From the NCBI RefSeq assembly GCF_001306145.1, contig NZ_LGKO01000005.1, forward strand, positions 682,001 through 746,000: DNA of 64,000 nucleotides, given 5' to 3'. The first letter of the stretch is position 1, and every line of letters starts with the position of its first letter. Made by a program: the position numbers and the translations under genes. This document shows positions 46,287-55,900 of this stretch, piece by piece. The DNA comes from Thermanaerothrix daxensis. Lineage in GTDB: Bacteria; Chloroflexota; Anaerolineae; Anaerolineales; Anaerolineaceae. The notes beneath the pieces are model-generated. The model searched no databases, was not told where the DNA came from, and saw nothing but the letters and a program-made list of their open reading frames with translations.

Positions 46287-46952
46287 TTATTGAGTTGCTC
46301 CACGTTGGTCGGGAAAGATGGGCTCGGGTTCACCCAGAACAGGCAATGGGTGTCGGATCCAGACATCCACAAAAGCCATTAAGGTGGCGGGAATCTCGCG
46401 CAACCGCCAATAGCGGTAGGAGATTGGATGGTAGGTACGTCGGTCTGCTCTGACCCCCCAGGCTTCGATGCCGAGCATATTGCAGGTGATTAGTGCGCGT
46501 GGGAGGTGAAAGGCCTGAGTGACAAGCAAAGCCCGCCGCACACCAAAGATATAACGAGCGCGGTAACAGGTATCGTATGTGCGACGACCTGCGTAATCCA
46601 GCACAATATCTGCCTCCGGGACACCCAGTTGCAGGGCGTAGTCGCGCATGGCCCCGGGTTCGTTGTAGTTGATAAAGCGGTTGTCACCGCTCATTAGCAG
46701 TTTGCTTACCTTACCCTCGAAATATAATTGCGCTGCCGTTGCCACTCGATCACGCAAGACGGGAGAAGGGCTTCCATCACGGGAAAGGCCGGCGCCAAAG
46801 ACAATCGCCACTGGTGCGGAGGGGCTCTCTTGAAGGTCAAAGGTGCGTGGCACACTGTAAAGGGACGCTACCAGATTGGGCAGCCCCAAAACGAGAACCA
46901 CTCCACTCCCCAGTACTATGGAGAGATTCAGCAGTTTTTTCAGGTTTTTCAT
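46287..46952 (-). CDS. SanA/YdcF-type DUF218 membrane protein
   Basis: A 221-residue protein with an N-terminal TM (LSIVLGSGVVLVLGLPNLVA) and a DUF218 domain on the far side. IVFGAGLSRDGSPSPVLRDR, LLMSGDNRFINYNEPGAM, AGRRTYDTCYRARYIFGV, and VTQAFHLPRALITC are the family motifs. ADRRTYHPISYRYWRLREIPA then places it in the SanA subgroup, which contributes to envelope permeability and vancomycin resistance in E. coli. The role in a Chloroflexi envelope is unknown. Same-strand neighbours are HD-domain and PhnD-like genes. Confidence 0.87.
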   Translation of the reverse strand: MKNLKKLLNLSIVLGSGVVLVLGLPNLVASLYSVPRTFDLQESPSAPVAIVFGAGLSRDGSPSPVLRDRVATAAQLYFEGKVSKLLMSGDNRFINYNEPGAMRDYALQLGVPEADIVLDYAGRRTYDTCYRARYIFGVRRALLVTQAFHLPRALITCNMLGIEAWGVRADRRTYHPISYRYWRLREIPATLMAFVDVWIRHPLPVLGEPEPIFPDQRGATQ

Positions 46953-46997
46953 GGGGCAAATTCTACCATGTCAGAGACGCTGAGAGACAAGCAGGCC

Positions 46998-48026
46998 TTA
47001 ACGGCCCAGCAGGTTTGTCAAATCCAGGGATAGCACGGCAAGGGCCTCGCGGAGGGGATCGTAAACCGAATCATCCACACGCTTGAAGGCCTGAATGGTG
47101 TAACCATTATTGAGTGAAACAAGGATGGCATTAAGTTCGGCGTCACCTGCAATTTCGATCAGGCTTTCAGCCACTGCATTGCGCAGCACGGTGGGGACCT
47201 GAGGATGGAAAGAAACGTTCAGGTTGGGGATGATCGGCTCTGTTTGCCAGAGGATGACAACACGCTGTTCGGCATCGGGAAGGTCACTCAGCACGCTAGA
47301 CGCCGTGCGTGGGTCGCCGGAGATAGCAAATGTGGCTCCAAAATCGCAGATGCCTTTGATGTAGAGAGCGCGTACCACCGCGCTGGGGGTTTGAGCTACA
47401 ACGCCGGGGAGGGTCTCAATTTTGAGGTGCTTTAGCAATGCTGCCGGAAGCAAGTACCCCGCAATGGAAGTTAGTTCGACCCAACAAGGCCGCAAGCCGG
47501 CAAGTTGTTGGAGCGCTGTTTCTGGCGGGGCAGTGCTGCGGTGGGTGGCAGGGTCGAAATAGCGAGTCAGGTTGCTCTCGGCATTAGCCAGAAACATGCT
47601 TCCGTAAAAATAAACCCCAAAGTGGTTGGTCAGTAATTCAACCTGTGCCAGGTCTTTTTGGTGGGCCTGGATATAGGTGAGAGGGGGTAAAAAAGCAGCA
47701 TGCACGGAGCCGTCTTCGAGCCCTTCCAGGAGTGATTGATAGGACTCAAAAGGGCGCGTTTGAATGCTGAGCATAGCCCGCTCGCTCAGTGCGCCCGCCA
47801 GGGTTTGAGCCTCGACCTGGTGGGCGGTGGGGTCATCGGAGACGAAACCAATGACCAGGGGGTGATCAGGATGGCCTAAGGGCTGGGGGGTTGATGTGAT
47901 GGTAGGGGCGGGGAGGTGAGGCTCTGGAGTGAGGGTGTTTGACGGGGAACAGGCTGATATCCCAACCAGGAACAGGATGCCCAAAAGGACGGAGAAGACG
48001 TTTCGGATCAACGGTGTTGTGTCCAT
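46998..48026 (-). CDS. PhnD-like ABC transporter substrate-binding lipoprotein
   Basis: A 342-residue lipoprotein: signal segment VFSVLLGILFLVGISAC with the lipobox LVGISAC. The mature domain resembles phosphonate/phosphate-type (PhnD) periplasmic binding proteins: HPLVIGFVSDDP, FESYQSLLEGLEDGSVHAAFLPPLTYI, GDPRTASSVLSDLPDAEQ and PIIPNLNVSFHP. No permease or ATPase gene is adjacent, so it may be an orphan binding or sensing protein. The start overlaps the end of the upstream lipoate-transfer gene by 19 bases, implying co-transcription. Ligand unknown. Confidence 0.82.
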   Translation of the reverse strand: MDTTPLIRNVFSVLLGILFLVGISACSPSNTLTPEPHLPAPTITSTPQPLGHPDHPLVIGFVSDDPTAHQVEAQTLAGALSERAMLSIQTRPFESYQSLLEGLEDGSVHAAFLPPLTYIQAHQKDLAQVELLTNHFGVYFYGSMFLANAESNLTRYFDPATHRSTAPPETALQQLAGLRPCWVELTSIAGYLLPAALLKHLKIETLPGVVAQTPSAVVRALYIKGICDFGATFAISGDPRTASSVLSDLPDAEQRVVILWQTEPIIPNLNVSFHPQVPTVLRNAVAESLIEIAGDAELNAILVSLNNGYTIQAFKRVDDSVYDPLREALAVLSLDLTNLLGR

Positions 48027-48820
48027 GTGGGGTTAGCGTATTTCTCGCGCATCAGTTCCTCGGCGCGGCGCACTTCCAGAGGCGAAGGGGCGGATTCCTG
48101 AAAGCGGATGTCAAAGGTATCGGCAAAGGCGCGCACGAAGGCTTCGGCAGCAATATCCCAGGAAAGGGGATAACCCAGCACAATTTCGGCGGTCGTGGCG
48201 TGTGCCAGGAGGCGCTGAGCATCTTCTTCGCGCTGACGGGGATCGTCATAGTGTAAGACTTGCAGAATACGGGTCAAATCTCCATAGAGGGGAAACGAGC
48301 CGTGTTGGAGCACTCCTTGAAGCCGCCGTGCCTGGGCGCTACCAATGATTTTCTTGCCCTCCACAGTAATTTCATAGTTTGAAGGAACTTCAAAGCACAC
48401 GGCACCGTTGGCGTTTGTTTGCCCGTATTCGCGGTCGGCGCGAGCCTGTAGCCCCAGACTGTGCAGGGCTTTAACAAGAGCGGTTGCAATGCGGCGATAG
48501 GATTCGAGAACGCTGCCACTCACAATCGGATGGTCCTGAGGAGCGATTACCGCATAAGTGAGTTCATCGGTGTGAAGAATGGCTCTGCCCCCCGTCGGGC
48601 GACGTACCACATGCCAGCCACGTAAATTCAGGGCTTCCCAATCCACGTCGCTGAAATTTTGCGCGTATCCCAGCGAGAGGCAGGGAGGCTCCCAGGCATA
48701 TAGCCGTAGAGTCGGAGGAGATTGCCACTGGACCACGGCTTCGAGAATGGCCTCGTCCAGGGCCATATTCCAGGCGCCAGGAGCAGGGGAGGAGCGGATT
48801 AATCGCCAGGTTTCCCGCAT
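48008..48820 (-). CDS. Lipoate-protein ligase / octanoyltransferase family protein
   Basis: Biotin/lipoate protein ligase fold, 270 residues. RRPTGGRAILHTDELTYAV is the acyl-binding region and GKKIIGSAQARR holds the conserved lysine. A cysteine in NANGAVCFEVPSNYE sits where the LipM-type octanoyltransferases have their catalytic Cys, so a LipM-like role (octanoate from acyl carrier protein to a lipoyl domain) is possible; LplA-type ligase is the alternative. No LplA C-terminal domain is seen. It would supply lipoyl groups, including to glycine-cleavage H protein. A TATAAT box 10 bases before ATG 48820 suggests a leaderless mRNA. Confidence 0.85.
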   Translation of the reverse strand: MRETWRLIRSSPAPGAWNMALDEAILEAVVQWQSPPTLRLYAWEPPCLSLGYAQNFSDVDWEALNLRGWHVVRRPTGGRAILHTDELTYAVIAPQDHPIVSGSVLESYRRIATALVKALHSLGLQARADREYGQTNANGAVCFEVPSNYEITVEGKKIIGSAQARRLQGVLQHGSFPLYGDLTRILQVLHYDDPRQREEDAQRLLAHATTAEIVLGYPLSWDIAAEAFVRAFADTFDIRFQESAPSPLEVRRAEELMREKYANPTWTQHR

Positions 48821-48830
48821 TGTGATGCAA

Positions 48831-48836
48831 ATTATA
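48831..48836 (-). promoter_or_regulatory. -10 box of a probable leaderless lipoate-transfer gene promoter
   Basis: TATAAT on the minus strand, 10 bases before ATG 48820, with no Shine-Dalgarno between them. Confidence 0.45.
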
Positions 48837-48975
48837 ACAAAACCAGCAAGGTAAGGGGTGAAGAAGATTAGACGTTCTTGAAAGAGTGCTTCTCCGATAT
48901 GCTATAATAAGGTTGTGTTTTTGAATAATGCAGGTTGTTGCGCCAAGGTTATAGATGGGGGATTTAATGAAAAAC

Positions 48976-49005
48976 TTGTCAATGTTTTTGGACCTGTGGT
49001 ATAAA
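48976..49005 (+). promoter_or_regulatory. Promoter for the maltodextrin-type ABC operon
   Basis: TTGTCA (48976-48981), 18-base spacer, TATAAA (49000-49005). The leader would run for about 155 bases to ATG 49168. Two adjacent small hairpins directly follow the expected transcription start. Confidence 0.5.
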
Positions 49006-49007
49006 TT

Positions 49008-49037
49008 GGGCTTGCGCCCTACTTGGGCCTATGCCCA
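49008..49037 (+). promoter_or_regulatory. Tandem short hairpins near the transcription start
   Basis: GGGC-TTGC-GCCC (49008-49019) and TGGGC-CTAT-GCCCA (49024-49037). Similar spacing and related sequence suggest a paired element, for instance a repressor operator or leader structure, just downstream of the -10 box. Confidence 0.35.
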
Positions 49038-49167
49038 CCAAAAAGACAGGAAGGAGGTGGTGCTAACTTAGAGCAGATAAAGTCGTTAAACCTCGCTCTG
49101 ATCGTGTGCCAAAAAGTCTCAAGAAAAGGCACCCAAATCCCCCCAAAAATCCTTTAAGGAGGAAAGA

Positions 49168-50472
49168 ATGAAAGCGAAGTTACTGCCCTTAATCAGCCTG
49201 CTGCTTGTGGTAGCCTTTGTGCTTGCCGCCTGCCAGCCAGCCGCAACGCCCACCGCGGCGCCTACTCAACCTGCTCAGGAGCAACCCACCCAACCTGCTC
49301 AGGAACAACCGACCCAGCCAGTAGCGGCTGAGGAGGTTACCCTCTCCTTCTGGGAGCAGGAAGGCGATGAAGTAGACGTGTTCATTGACCAGTTGCTGGC
49401 AGAATTCATGGCTGCCAACCCCAACATCAAAGTGGAGCGCACGCACTATGAAAATGAGGCGCTCCGTGATCAGTTCCAGACGGCAGCCCTGGCCAATGCC
49501 GCCCCTGAAGTCGTACGCGTTCCCAACGATTTTGCGGGCCCCTTCAGCAAACTGGATATTGTAGCCCCTGTGGATCAACTCTTTGATCAAGCGTTCCTGG
49601 ATCAGTTCTTCCCGGGCGCTCTTGAGCCGGCCATGGTTGGAGGCACTTTGTGGGGGGTACCGGATAACTACGGTAACCACCTGATGCTTCTCTACAACAA
49701 GGATCTCATTGCCGAGCCTCCGGCTACGTTTGAAGAGTTGATTGAAAAAGCCAAGGAATTGACTAAGGGCGATATTCAGGGCTTTGCTTACAACCTCAAT
49801 GAACCTTTCTGGGGAGCCGGCTTCTACGGGGCGTTTGGTGGCTGGCCTCTGGATGAGAACGATAAACCCCAATTCAACAACGAAGCCTTCATCAACTACC
49901 TGAAGTTCGTCAAGAGCCTCAAAGACCAGGGCGTTGTGCCTCAGGAGTGTGATTACAACTGCGCCGATACGCTCTTCAAAGAGGGCAAGGCGGCCATGAT
50001 CATCAACGGCGACTGGTCGTTGGGCGATTACGTCAAGGCGCTGGGTGACAAACTGGGTGTAGCGCCGGTGCCACCCATCAATGGCAAGCCCTACACCGAA
50101 ATGACCAGCGGTAAGTACTTCATGGTCTTCAAGGGTGTTCTGGATGACCCGGCCAAGAAGGATGCGGTGGTGAAGTTCATTACCTTCATGACCTCGGCGG
50201 ATGTGCAGAAGCGCTGGCTTGAGGAGTTCAAGCGTCTGCCTTCGAACAAAGAGGTTGCAAAAGATCCGTTGATCACCAACGATCCTATCCTGGCTGGCTC
50301 CATGGCAGCCCTTTCCAATGGTCGTGGTATGCCAGCGGCGCCCGAGATGCGCTGCGCCTGGGATGCCTGGCGCCCGGCGTTGGAAGGCGTAATGGCGGGC
50401 ACCACGACACCTGAGGATGCAGCCGCCGCGGCCCAGAAGTCAGCCGATGAGTGCGTGGCCACCCTACAATAA
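49168..50472 (+). CDS. Sugar ABC transporter substrate-binding lipoprotein (maltodextrin-type)
   Basis: Family-1 extracellular solute-binding protein of 434 residues with lipobox VLAACQP after an N-terminal signal. The mature protein begins with a low-complexity linker containing the octapeptide QPAQEQPT twice, then the MalE-like fold: LSFWEQEGDEVDVF, VVRVPNDFAGPFSKLD, YNKDLIAEPPATFEELIEKA, and KAAMIINGDWSLGDYVKA. AAGGAGGA lies before the ATG. The two permease genes follow, separated by a terminator-like hairpin, and a GH57 gene closes the set. No ATPase gene is adjacent; a shared MsiK/MalK-type ATPase elsewhere is likely. Confidence 0.92.
   Translation: MKAKLLPLISLLLVVAFVLAACQPAATPTAAPTQPAQEQPTQPAQEQPTQPVAAEEVTLSFWEQEGDEVDVFIDQLLAEFMAANPNIKVERTHYENEALRDQFQTAALANAAPEVVRVPNDFAGPFSKLDIVAPVDQLFDQAFLDQFFPGALEPAMVGGTLWGVPDNYGNHLMLLYNKDLIAEPPATFEELIEKAKELTKGDIQGFAYNLNEPFWGAGFYGAFGGWPLDENDKPQFNNEAFINYLKFVKSLKDQGVVPQECDYNCADTLFKEGKAAMIINGDWSLGDYVKALGDKLGVAPVPPINGKPYTEMTSGKYFMVFKGVLDDPAKKDAVVKFITFMTSADVQKRWLEEFKRLPSNKEVAKDPLITNDPILAGSMAALSNGRGMPAAPEMRCAWDAWRPALEGVMAGTTTPEDAAAAAQKSADECVATLQ
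49267..49314 (+). repeat. 24-bp tandem repeat (two copies) in the linker of the binding protein
   Basis: Two near-identical 24-base units starting at 49267 and 49291 encode QPAQEQPT twice. It forms the flexible linker after the lipobox; silent differences between the units (GAG/GAA, CCC/CCG) indicate an older duplication. Confidence 0.75.
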
Positions 50473-50486
50473 CTAAAGTAATGGTT

Positions 50487-50521
50487 AAGGGGAGCATGAA
50501 TCCCTCATGCTCCCCTTTTTT
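50487..50521 (+). terminator. Terminator-like hairpin between binding-protein and permease genes
   Basis: Thirteen-base perfect stem (50487-50499 with 50505-50517), 5-base loop, followed by a T-tract to 50521. It lies directly after the binding-protein gene and 22 bases before the first permease start. A partial terminator here would give more binding protein than permease mRNA. Confidence 0.85.
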
Positions 50522-50542
50522 ATACAGAAGGGGACAGGTGCT

Positions 50543-52045
50543 ATGGAGGAGAAAAACGGATTGCGCCGCTTTCTACCGACATTTCTCTGGCTTGCCGCAG
50601 GGACGGCAGTTATCTGGGGGCTAATACGTCTGATCGCTCCTTACTCCGCTGGAATCACACTAACTCAAAAGATCATTGTAGCGCGCATCACAGAAGTCGG
50701 TGGCTTCCTCATCGCCTTGTTAGTTGGGCTGGCGGCGATTGAGGTCTACGTCTACCAGATTTTCTTTCGTGGTCCCCGTGACTTAACCACCGGGATTATC
50801 GTCCGGGCACTGCAAGGGCTTTTCGGCTTAACCTTGCTCATGAGTGTGGTTGCCTTCTTTGATCTAACCGATTTGATTCGCCTGGGAGATGGCCCTCTGG
50901 CAGCCGTCATTCGTTTCCCGATCAATTTACCAGCCACTTTACAGCGGGCTCTCATCAACGCTTCCTTTGCTTCCAAGTCCTCGGCGGGGCTTTGGAGTGG
51001 GCTTCTGTTGGTGGTCATTGTAGGAATTCTCCTGGCGGTGGTTCAAGCATTAACCCGTCCACGCTCTACCAAACTGGGCCTTGCTTACCTTCTGGTTACC
51101 CCGGCTTTCATCGGGATTTTCTTCCTTATCCTTTATCCCTTTGCTTTTGAGGTTAAACTAGCCTTCTCGAACGCGTCGCTAGGCACTCAGGCGACCAAAA
51201 ACGCCTCTTATGGTTTGATCTATGGTTGGCAGAACCTGGTAACTTTGTTTACAGGTAACGTTGCTAAAGAGGCTAAATTCTTCGAGGTGCTGGGTCGTAC
51301 CGTCCTTTGGACGGTGATCAATGTCACCTTCCATGTCACGGGTGGGATGATCCTGGCACTGATGCTCAACCGACCGATGAAGTTGCGTGGGCTTTACCGT
51401 ACCTTGTTGGTATTTCCGTGGGCGATTCCCACCACAATTGCCGCAATGGCTTTTCGTAACGAGTTCGACTCGCGGTATGGCTTTTTCAATATCATCTTGC
51501 GCAACTTGCAGAGTTGGTTTGCGGATGTAGCCAGTCACACCGGATCGTGGCTGGTTATTGGAGATGCATTTAACTGGTTGGCTCAGAACATTGGACCGGT
51601 TTCCTGGAAGCAAGATCCCTTCTGGGCGTTTGTCTCTGTGCTCATCGTCAATATCTGGTTGGGCATACCTTTCATGATGGTGATCATTCTCGGCGGTTTG
51701 CAGAGCATCTCTCATGAATATTACGAGGCCGCTGAGATTGATGGTGCCAGTCCCTGGCAATCGTTTTGGAATATCACGATCCCGCTTCTCCGCCCGGTGC
51801 TCACGCCGGCCATCATCCTGGGGGTGGTGTGGACGTTCAACAAGTTCGATGTGATTTATCTGGTAACGCAAGGAGGCCCACAAGAAAAGACGGACATTCT
51901 GGTTTCTTCAATGTATAAAGCGGCGTTCCAGTTCTATCGGTATGGCTTTACGGCCATGTTTGCGTTGGTCATATTCCTGATTCTGTTCATTTTCACCCTT
52001 GTGTTCTTGCGGGTTAGTGGTGGGCTGAAGTCGGCAACCGAGTAA
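50543..52045 (+). CDS. Sugar ABC transporter permease, MalF-type
   Basis: 500-residue membrane subunit of the importer. It has an N-terminal half with several TM helices and the binding-protein-dependent permease domain, including the cytoplasmic EAA loop (YYEAAEIDGASPWQSFWNITIPLLRPV). Size and layout match MalF with a large N-terminal extension. The frame opens at 50507, inside the terminator hairpin; ATG 50543 (MEEKNG) is used instead. The next permease starts 16 bases after its stop. Substrate inferred from the neighbouring GH57 enzyme to be maltodextrin-like. Confidence 0.9.
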   Translation: MEEKNGLRRFLPTFLWLAAGTAVIWGLIRLIAPYSAGITLTQKIIVARITEVGGFLIALLVGLAAIEVYVYQIFFRGPRDLTTGIIVRALQGLFGLTLLMSVVAFFDLTDLIRLGDGPLAAVIRFPINLPATLQRALINASFASKSSAGLWSGLLLVVIVGILLAVVQALTRPRSTKLGLAYLLVTPAFIGIFFLILYPFAFEVKLAFSNASLGTQATKNASYGLIYGWQNLVTLFTGNVAKEAKFFEVLGRTVLWTVINVTFHVTGGMILALMLNRPMKLRGLYRTLLVFPWAIPTTIAAMAFRNEFDSRYGFFNIILRNLQSWFADVASHTGSWLVIGDAFNWLAQNIGPVSWKQDPFWAFVSVLIVNIWLGIPFMMVIILGGLQSISHEYYEAAEIDGASPWQSFWNITIPLLRPVLTPAIILGVVWTFNKFDVIYLVTQGGPQEKTDILVSSMYKAAFQFYRYGFTAMFALVIFLILFIFTLVFLRVSGGLKSATE

Positions 52046-52061
52046 ATAAGGAGAGATGACC

Positions 52062-52970
52062 ATGAACAGCGTATTGACGGTCTTGAAACGGTTTTACCGC
52101 TGGTTTTTCTTTCGCGCTCGTGGTGACAGCCCATTCAAGCGCCTGTTGATCCATCTGGGATTGATTGCGGCCTGCATCATTGCGGTTTACCCGGTTTTGC
52201 GGGTAGTGACGATTTCCTTACGCCCCAATGATACGTTGCTGACGACCAGCCTGCGCATCATTCCCGAAAACGCTACCCTTGATAACTATAAAGAAGTCCT
52301 CTTTGGGGCGCCGGAGAAAAATCGTAAATCAGACTTTTTCCTCTGGCTTTGGAATTCCCTCTCGATCGTAATGGTGACCTCGATTGCCAGCGTTACCCTG
52401 GCGGCGACCAGCGCTTACGCTTTTTCGCGGTTTCGCTTCCCGGGGCGTAATGCGGGGCTGATCTTTCTGTTTACTACCCAGATGATCCCAGCCGGGATGT
52501 TGCTTTTACCGCTCTTTATCATGCTGGCAAAACTTCAGATGATTAACACTTCGCTGGGGTTGATCATTGCCTATTCGGTCAGCTCGGTGCCGCTGACCAT
52601 CTGGACCCTGAAGGGTTACTACGACACCATCCCGGTGGACCTGGAGGAGGCGGCACTGATTGACGGCGCTTCGCGGCTGCGTACTTTTACGCAAATCATC
52701 TTGCCTCTTTCCAGCCCGGCCCTGGCAATCGCTTTTCTGTTCAGTTTCATGGGGGGATGGAGCGAATATCTGGTGGCTCGGGTGGTCTTGCAGAAGAATG
52801 AGATGTACACCTGGCCGTTAGGTATTTTCACCTATGCGCAGCAGTTTACGGTTGCCTGGGGCAAATTTGCGGCCGCCTCTGTGCTGATCGCCATCCCAGT
52901 TATGGCACTGTTCCTGTATTCGTCCAAATGGTTAATCTCTGGCCTCACCCTTGGGAGTGTCAAAGGATAA
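52062..52970 (+). CDS. Sugar ABC transporter permease, MalG-type
   Basis: 302-residue permease with about six TM helices. The EAA loop is EEAALIDGASRLRTFTQIILPL, and MIPAGMLLLPLFIMLAKLQM is typical of MalG-like proteins. ATG 52062 is used, 8 bases after AAGGAG; ATG 52056 is only 2 bases away from that site. It pairs with the MalF-type permease to form the channel. The GH57 gene starts 4 bases after its stop, so the set is translationally close-packed. Confidence 0.9.
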   Translation: MNSVLTVLKRFYRWFFFRARGDSPFKRLLIHLGLIAACIIAVYPVLRVVTISLRPNDTLLTTSLRIIPENATLDNYKEVLFGAPEKNRKSDFFLWLWNSLSIVMVTSIASVTLAATSAYAFSRFRFPGRNAGLIFLFTTQMIPAGMLLLPLFIMLAKLQMINTSLGLIIAYSVSSVPLTIWTLKGYYDTIPVDLEEAALIDGASRLRTFTQIILPLSSPALAIAFLFSFMGGWSEYLVARVVLQKNEMYTWPLGIFTYAQQFTVAWGKFAAASVLIAIPVMALFLYSSKWLISGLTLGSVKG

Positions 52971-52974
52971 GCCT

Positions 52975-55900
52975 ATGCGTCGCATTTCATGGTCTTTCTT
53001 GCTGTTCAATATCTTGCTGATACTGGTCCTGATTCTCACCGCGTGCACAACGGTTACCCCCACGCCGACATTGCCTCTTCCGACAGCCAGCCCAGTTGTC
53101 ACTGCGACCCCACCGCCAGCAGAGCAGGAGGTTCTATACCTTAACTTGATCTGGCATCAGCATCAGCCCCTTTATTACAAGGATGCTGAGGGGGTTTACA
53201 CGCGTCCCTGGGTAAGGGTACACGCCACCAAAGACTACTATGATATGGCCGCTACGGTAGCCCAATATCCCCAGGTGCATGTAACCTTCAACTTGACACC
53301 GGTGTTGTTGCGCCAATTGGATGATTTTGTCCAGAACGGCGCCAAAGACAAGTATTGGGTATTGGCCGAAAAGCCCGCTAGTGACTTAACTGCGGACGAA
53401 AAAGAGTTCATCCTGCGGCGATTTTTTGATGTCAATTGGGATAACATTATCAGCCGCTATCCGGGTTATAAAGCCTTGCTGGATAAGCGTGGGGGCACGG
53501 ATGATCAAGCCATCGCCCGTGCGCTTGAAACCTTTACCGAACAAGACTTTCGCGATCTCCAAATCTGGTTTAACCTGGCCTGGATTGATCCGGATGAACT
53601 GGCCAAAGAACCGCTGAAATCCCTGGTGGCAAAAGATCACGGTTTTGCCGAAGCCGACAAGGCGGTTCTATTCGATGAGATTCGCCGCATTATGGCGCAA
53701 GTTGTGCCGATTCACAAAGAACTTCAAGAAAAAGGCCAAATCGAGGTTATCACCACTCCTTATGCCCATCCCATCTTGCCTTTAATTTACGACACCAATC
53801 TGGCGGCTGTGGGCAATCCGGGGGCTGAACTGCCAACCCGCTTTTCCTACCCCAATGATGCAATTGCGCATCTACAACGCAGTGTGCAGATTTACCAGGA
53901 GCATTTTGGAGTTGCGCCCAAGGGATTGTGGCCGGGTGAAGGTGCGGTGGCGCAGGAGATTGTACCGCTGGTGGCAAAAGCCGGGTATCAATGGATGGCC
54001 ACTGGCGAGCCTGTTCTCGCGCAGTCGCTGGGAATTGGCTCTTTTACGCGTGATTCCAAGGAAACGGTTCAAGAAGCCGATCTCTTGTATCGGCCCTACT
54101 ATGTTCAGGACAAAGACGGTAATCGAGTGGCGGTTTTCTTCCGTGATTGGACGCTTTCGGATAAGATCGGCTTCACCTATTCCGGAATGCCGGGGGAAGC
54201 GGCCGCCAAAGACCTGATGCAGCGCTTGGAGAATATTCGTCAACGCCTGAAAGAGGAAGGGGCAAAAGGTCCTCACATTGTTAGCATCATTTTGGATGGG
54301 GAAAACGCTTGGGAGTACTACAAGAACGATGGAAAAGAATTTCTGAATACGTTTTACCGCTTACTCTCTGAAAGCCAGACCATTAAGACCATCACGCCCA
54401 GTGAGTACCTCAAGCGTTTCCCAGAGCAGCGGACGCTGGAGAGACTTTTCCCGGGCGCCTGGTTTAGCCCGAACTACGATACCTGGATTGGTGAACCCGA
54501 AGAAACTCAGGCTTGGGAGTACTTGCGCCAGACCCGCGAATTGCTTGCCAAATACGATATGACGCGCACCCGAAAAGCCTCTGCCGAGGCCGTTGCCAAA
54601 GCCCAGGATTATATGTATCTGGCCGAGGGGTCAGACTGGTTCTGGTGGTACGGTAGTGATCAGGATTCGGGACAGGACGAATACTTCGATGAAGGGTTCC
54701 GTGCGCTTCTGCGCGGGGTCTACGAATCTTTGGGAGAGCCGGTGCCGGCTTTCGTCAATGTGCCCATTATCCAGGCGAAACCGGTAGCGGCAACGCGTTC
54801 CCTGGCCGGTTTAGTCACACCCGTTATTGATGGTGTGGCTGGTGCTGATGAATGGGCTAATGCGGCCTATTACGCGGTTGAGAATGGAACCCCCTTGAGC
54901 GGCTTTGAGGTTGGACTGGATGGTAAAAACCTCTATCTTAAGGCTACCGCAGCGACGGGAAGCGCTTTGCCACCAAGGCTGGGGATCTACCTCACGGTTC
55001 CGCGCGTAACCAACCCTTATCCTTTTGCTCAGGCTCCAGAGGATGAGACGCCTGTTCTGCTCCGCATTGCGGCCACCCACGCCTTTGTATGGCAAGGCGG
55101 GCAGGATGTGGCCTTTTATACGGCTTCGGCAAAAGGTTGGCAACCCGCCGGACGGGGAGGGCAGGCGGCGGCTCGAGGCGAGGTGGTTGAGCTGGCCATT
55201 CCTTTGACGGCATTGGGGGCTGTGGAAGCCGGTGATGATCTGCGATTGGTCGTCGTTGCTCAGCCAGATGGGCAGGTTTTGCCGGTGGGCGGGCCGGCAC
55301 AGGTTGTACTGCCAGATTTGGGGCTTTCGACGGTGATTCTTGAGGTTGAGGATCCCGAAGGTGATGACCACGGGCCGGGGAGTTACACGTATCCGACCGA
55401 CAGTGTATTCCAGGAAAAGGCCTTTGATCTGAAAGCCTTCCGTGTCTCCTACGACGAAAATAATCTGATTTTCCGCTTCACGTTTTACGGCCCGATACCG
55501 AATCCATGGGGCTCGCCGAATAATCTGGCGATCCAGACTCTGGATGTCTATGTGGACAAGGACCTCGGCGCCGGCACGGGGGCACGCTTGCTTCTGCCGG
55601 GACGCAACGCCGCACTTAAGAGCGGCAATGGCTGGGAAATTGCTGTTTGGGCAGAGGGCTGGACCCCCCAGATCCTGGCACCAGATCCAAACACTTTAGC
55701 ACCCAAGCAGGTAACCGGTGTGGACTTTAAGATTCTGGTAGATCCGGCTGCACGTACGGTTACGTTGCGAGTGCCGCGTCAGGTCTTCGGTGAGGGTGAT
55801 CCCCGGACCTGGGGGTATGTAGCGGTTGTTTTGGGACAGGAGGGTTTCCCGGCAACCGGGGTCTGGCGAGTACGGGATGTGGAACCTCAGGCAGCCCAAT

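Larger units (their letters stand above)
48821..49167. other. Intergenic region upstream of the sugar transporter (347 bp)
   Basis: Separates the divergent lipoate-transfer gene and the sugar-binding protein gene. It holds, from left: the minus-strand -10 (48831-48836); a TTGAAA/TATAAT pair at 48878-48908 with a poor 19-base spacing; a TTGTCA-18-TATAAA promoter (48976-49005); two short hairpins (49008-49037); an AAGGAGGT at 49051-49058 with no proper start codon after it; and the true ribosome site AAGGAGGA before ATG 49168. No coding gene or tRNA is recognised. Confidence 0.6.

Noticed and set aside
49031-49066. 11-codon ORF before the sugar-binding gene as an annotated gene
   Set aside because: No ribosome site in front of its ATG, which lies in a hairpin loop; kept only as a finding.
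50507-50542. Earlier start of the MalF-type permease
   Set aside because: Lies within the terminator hairpin; ATG 50543 starts the conserved protein.
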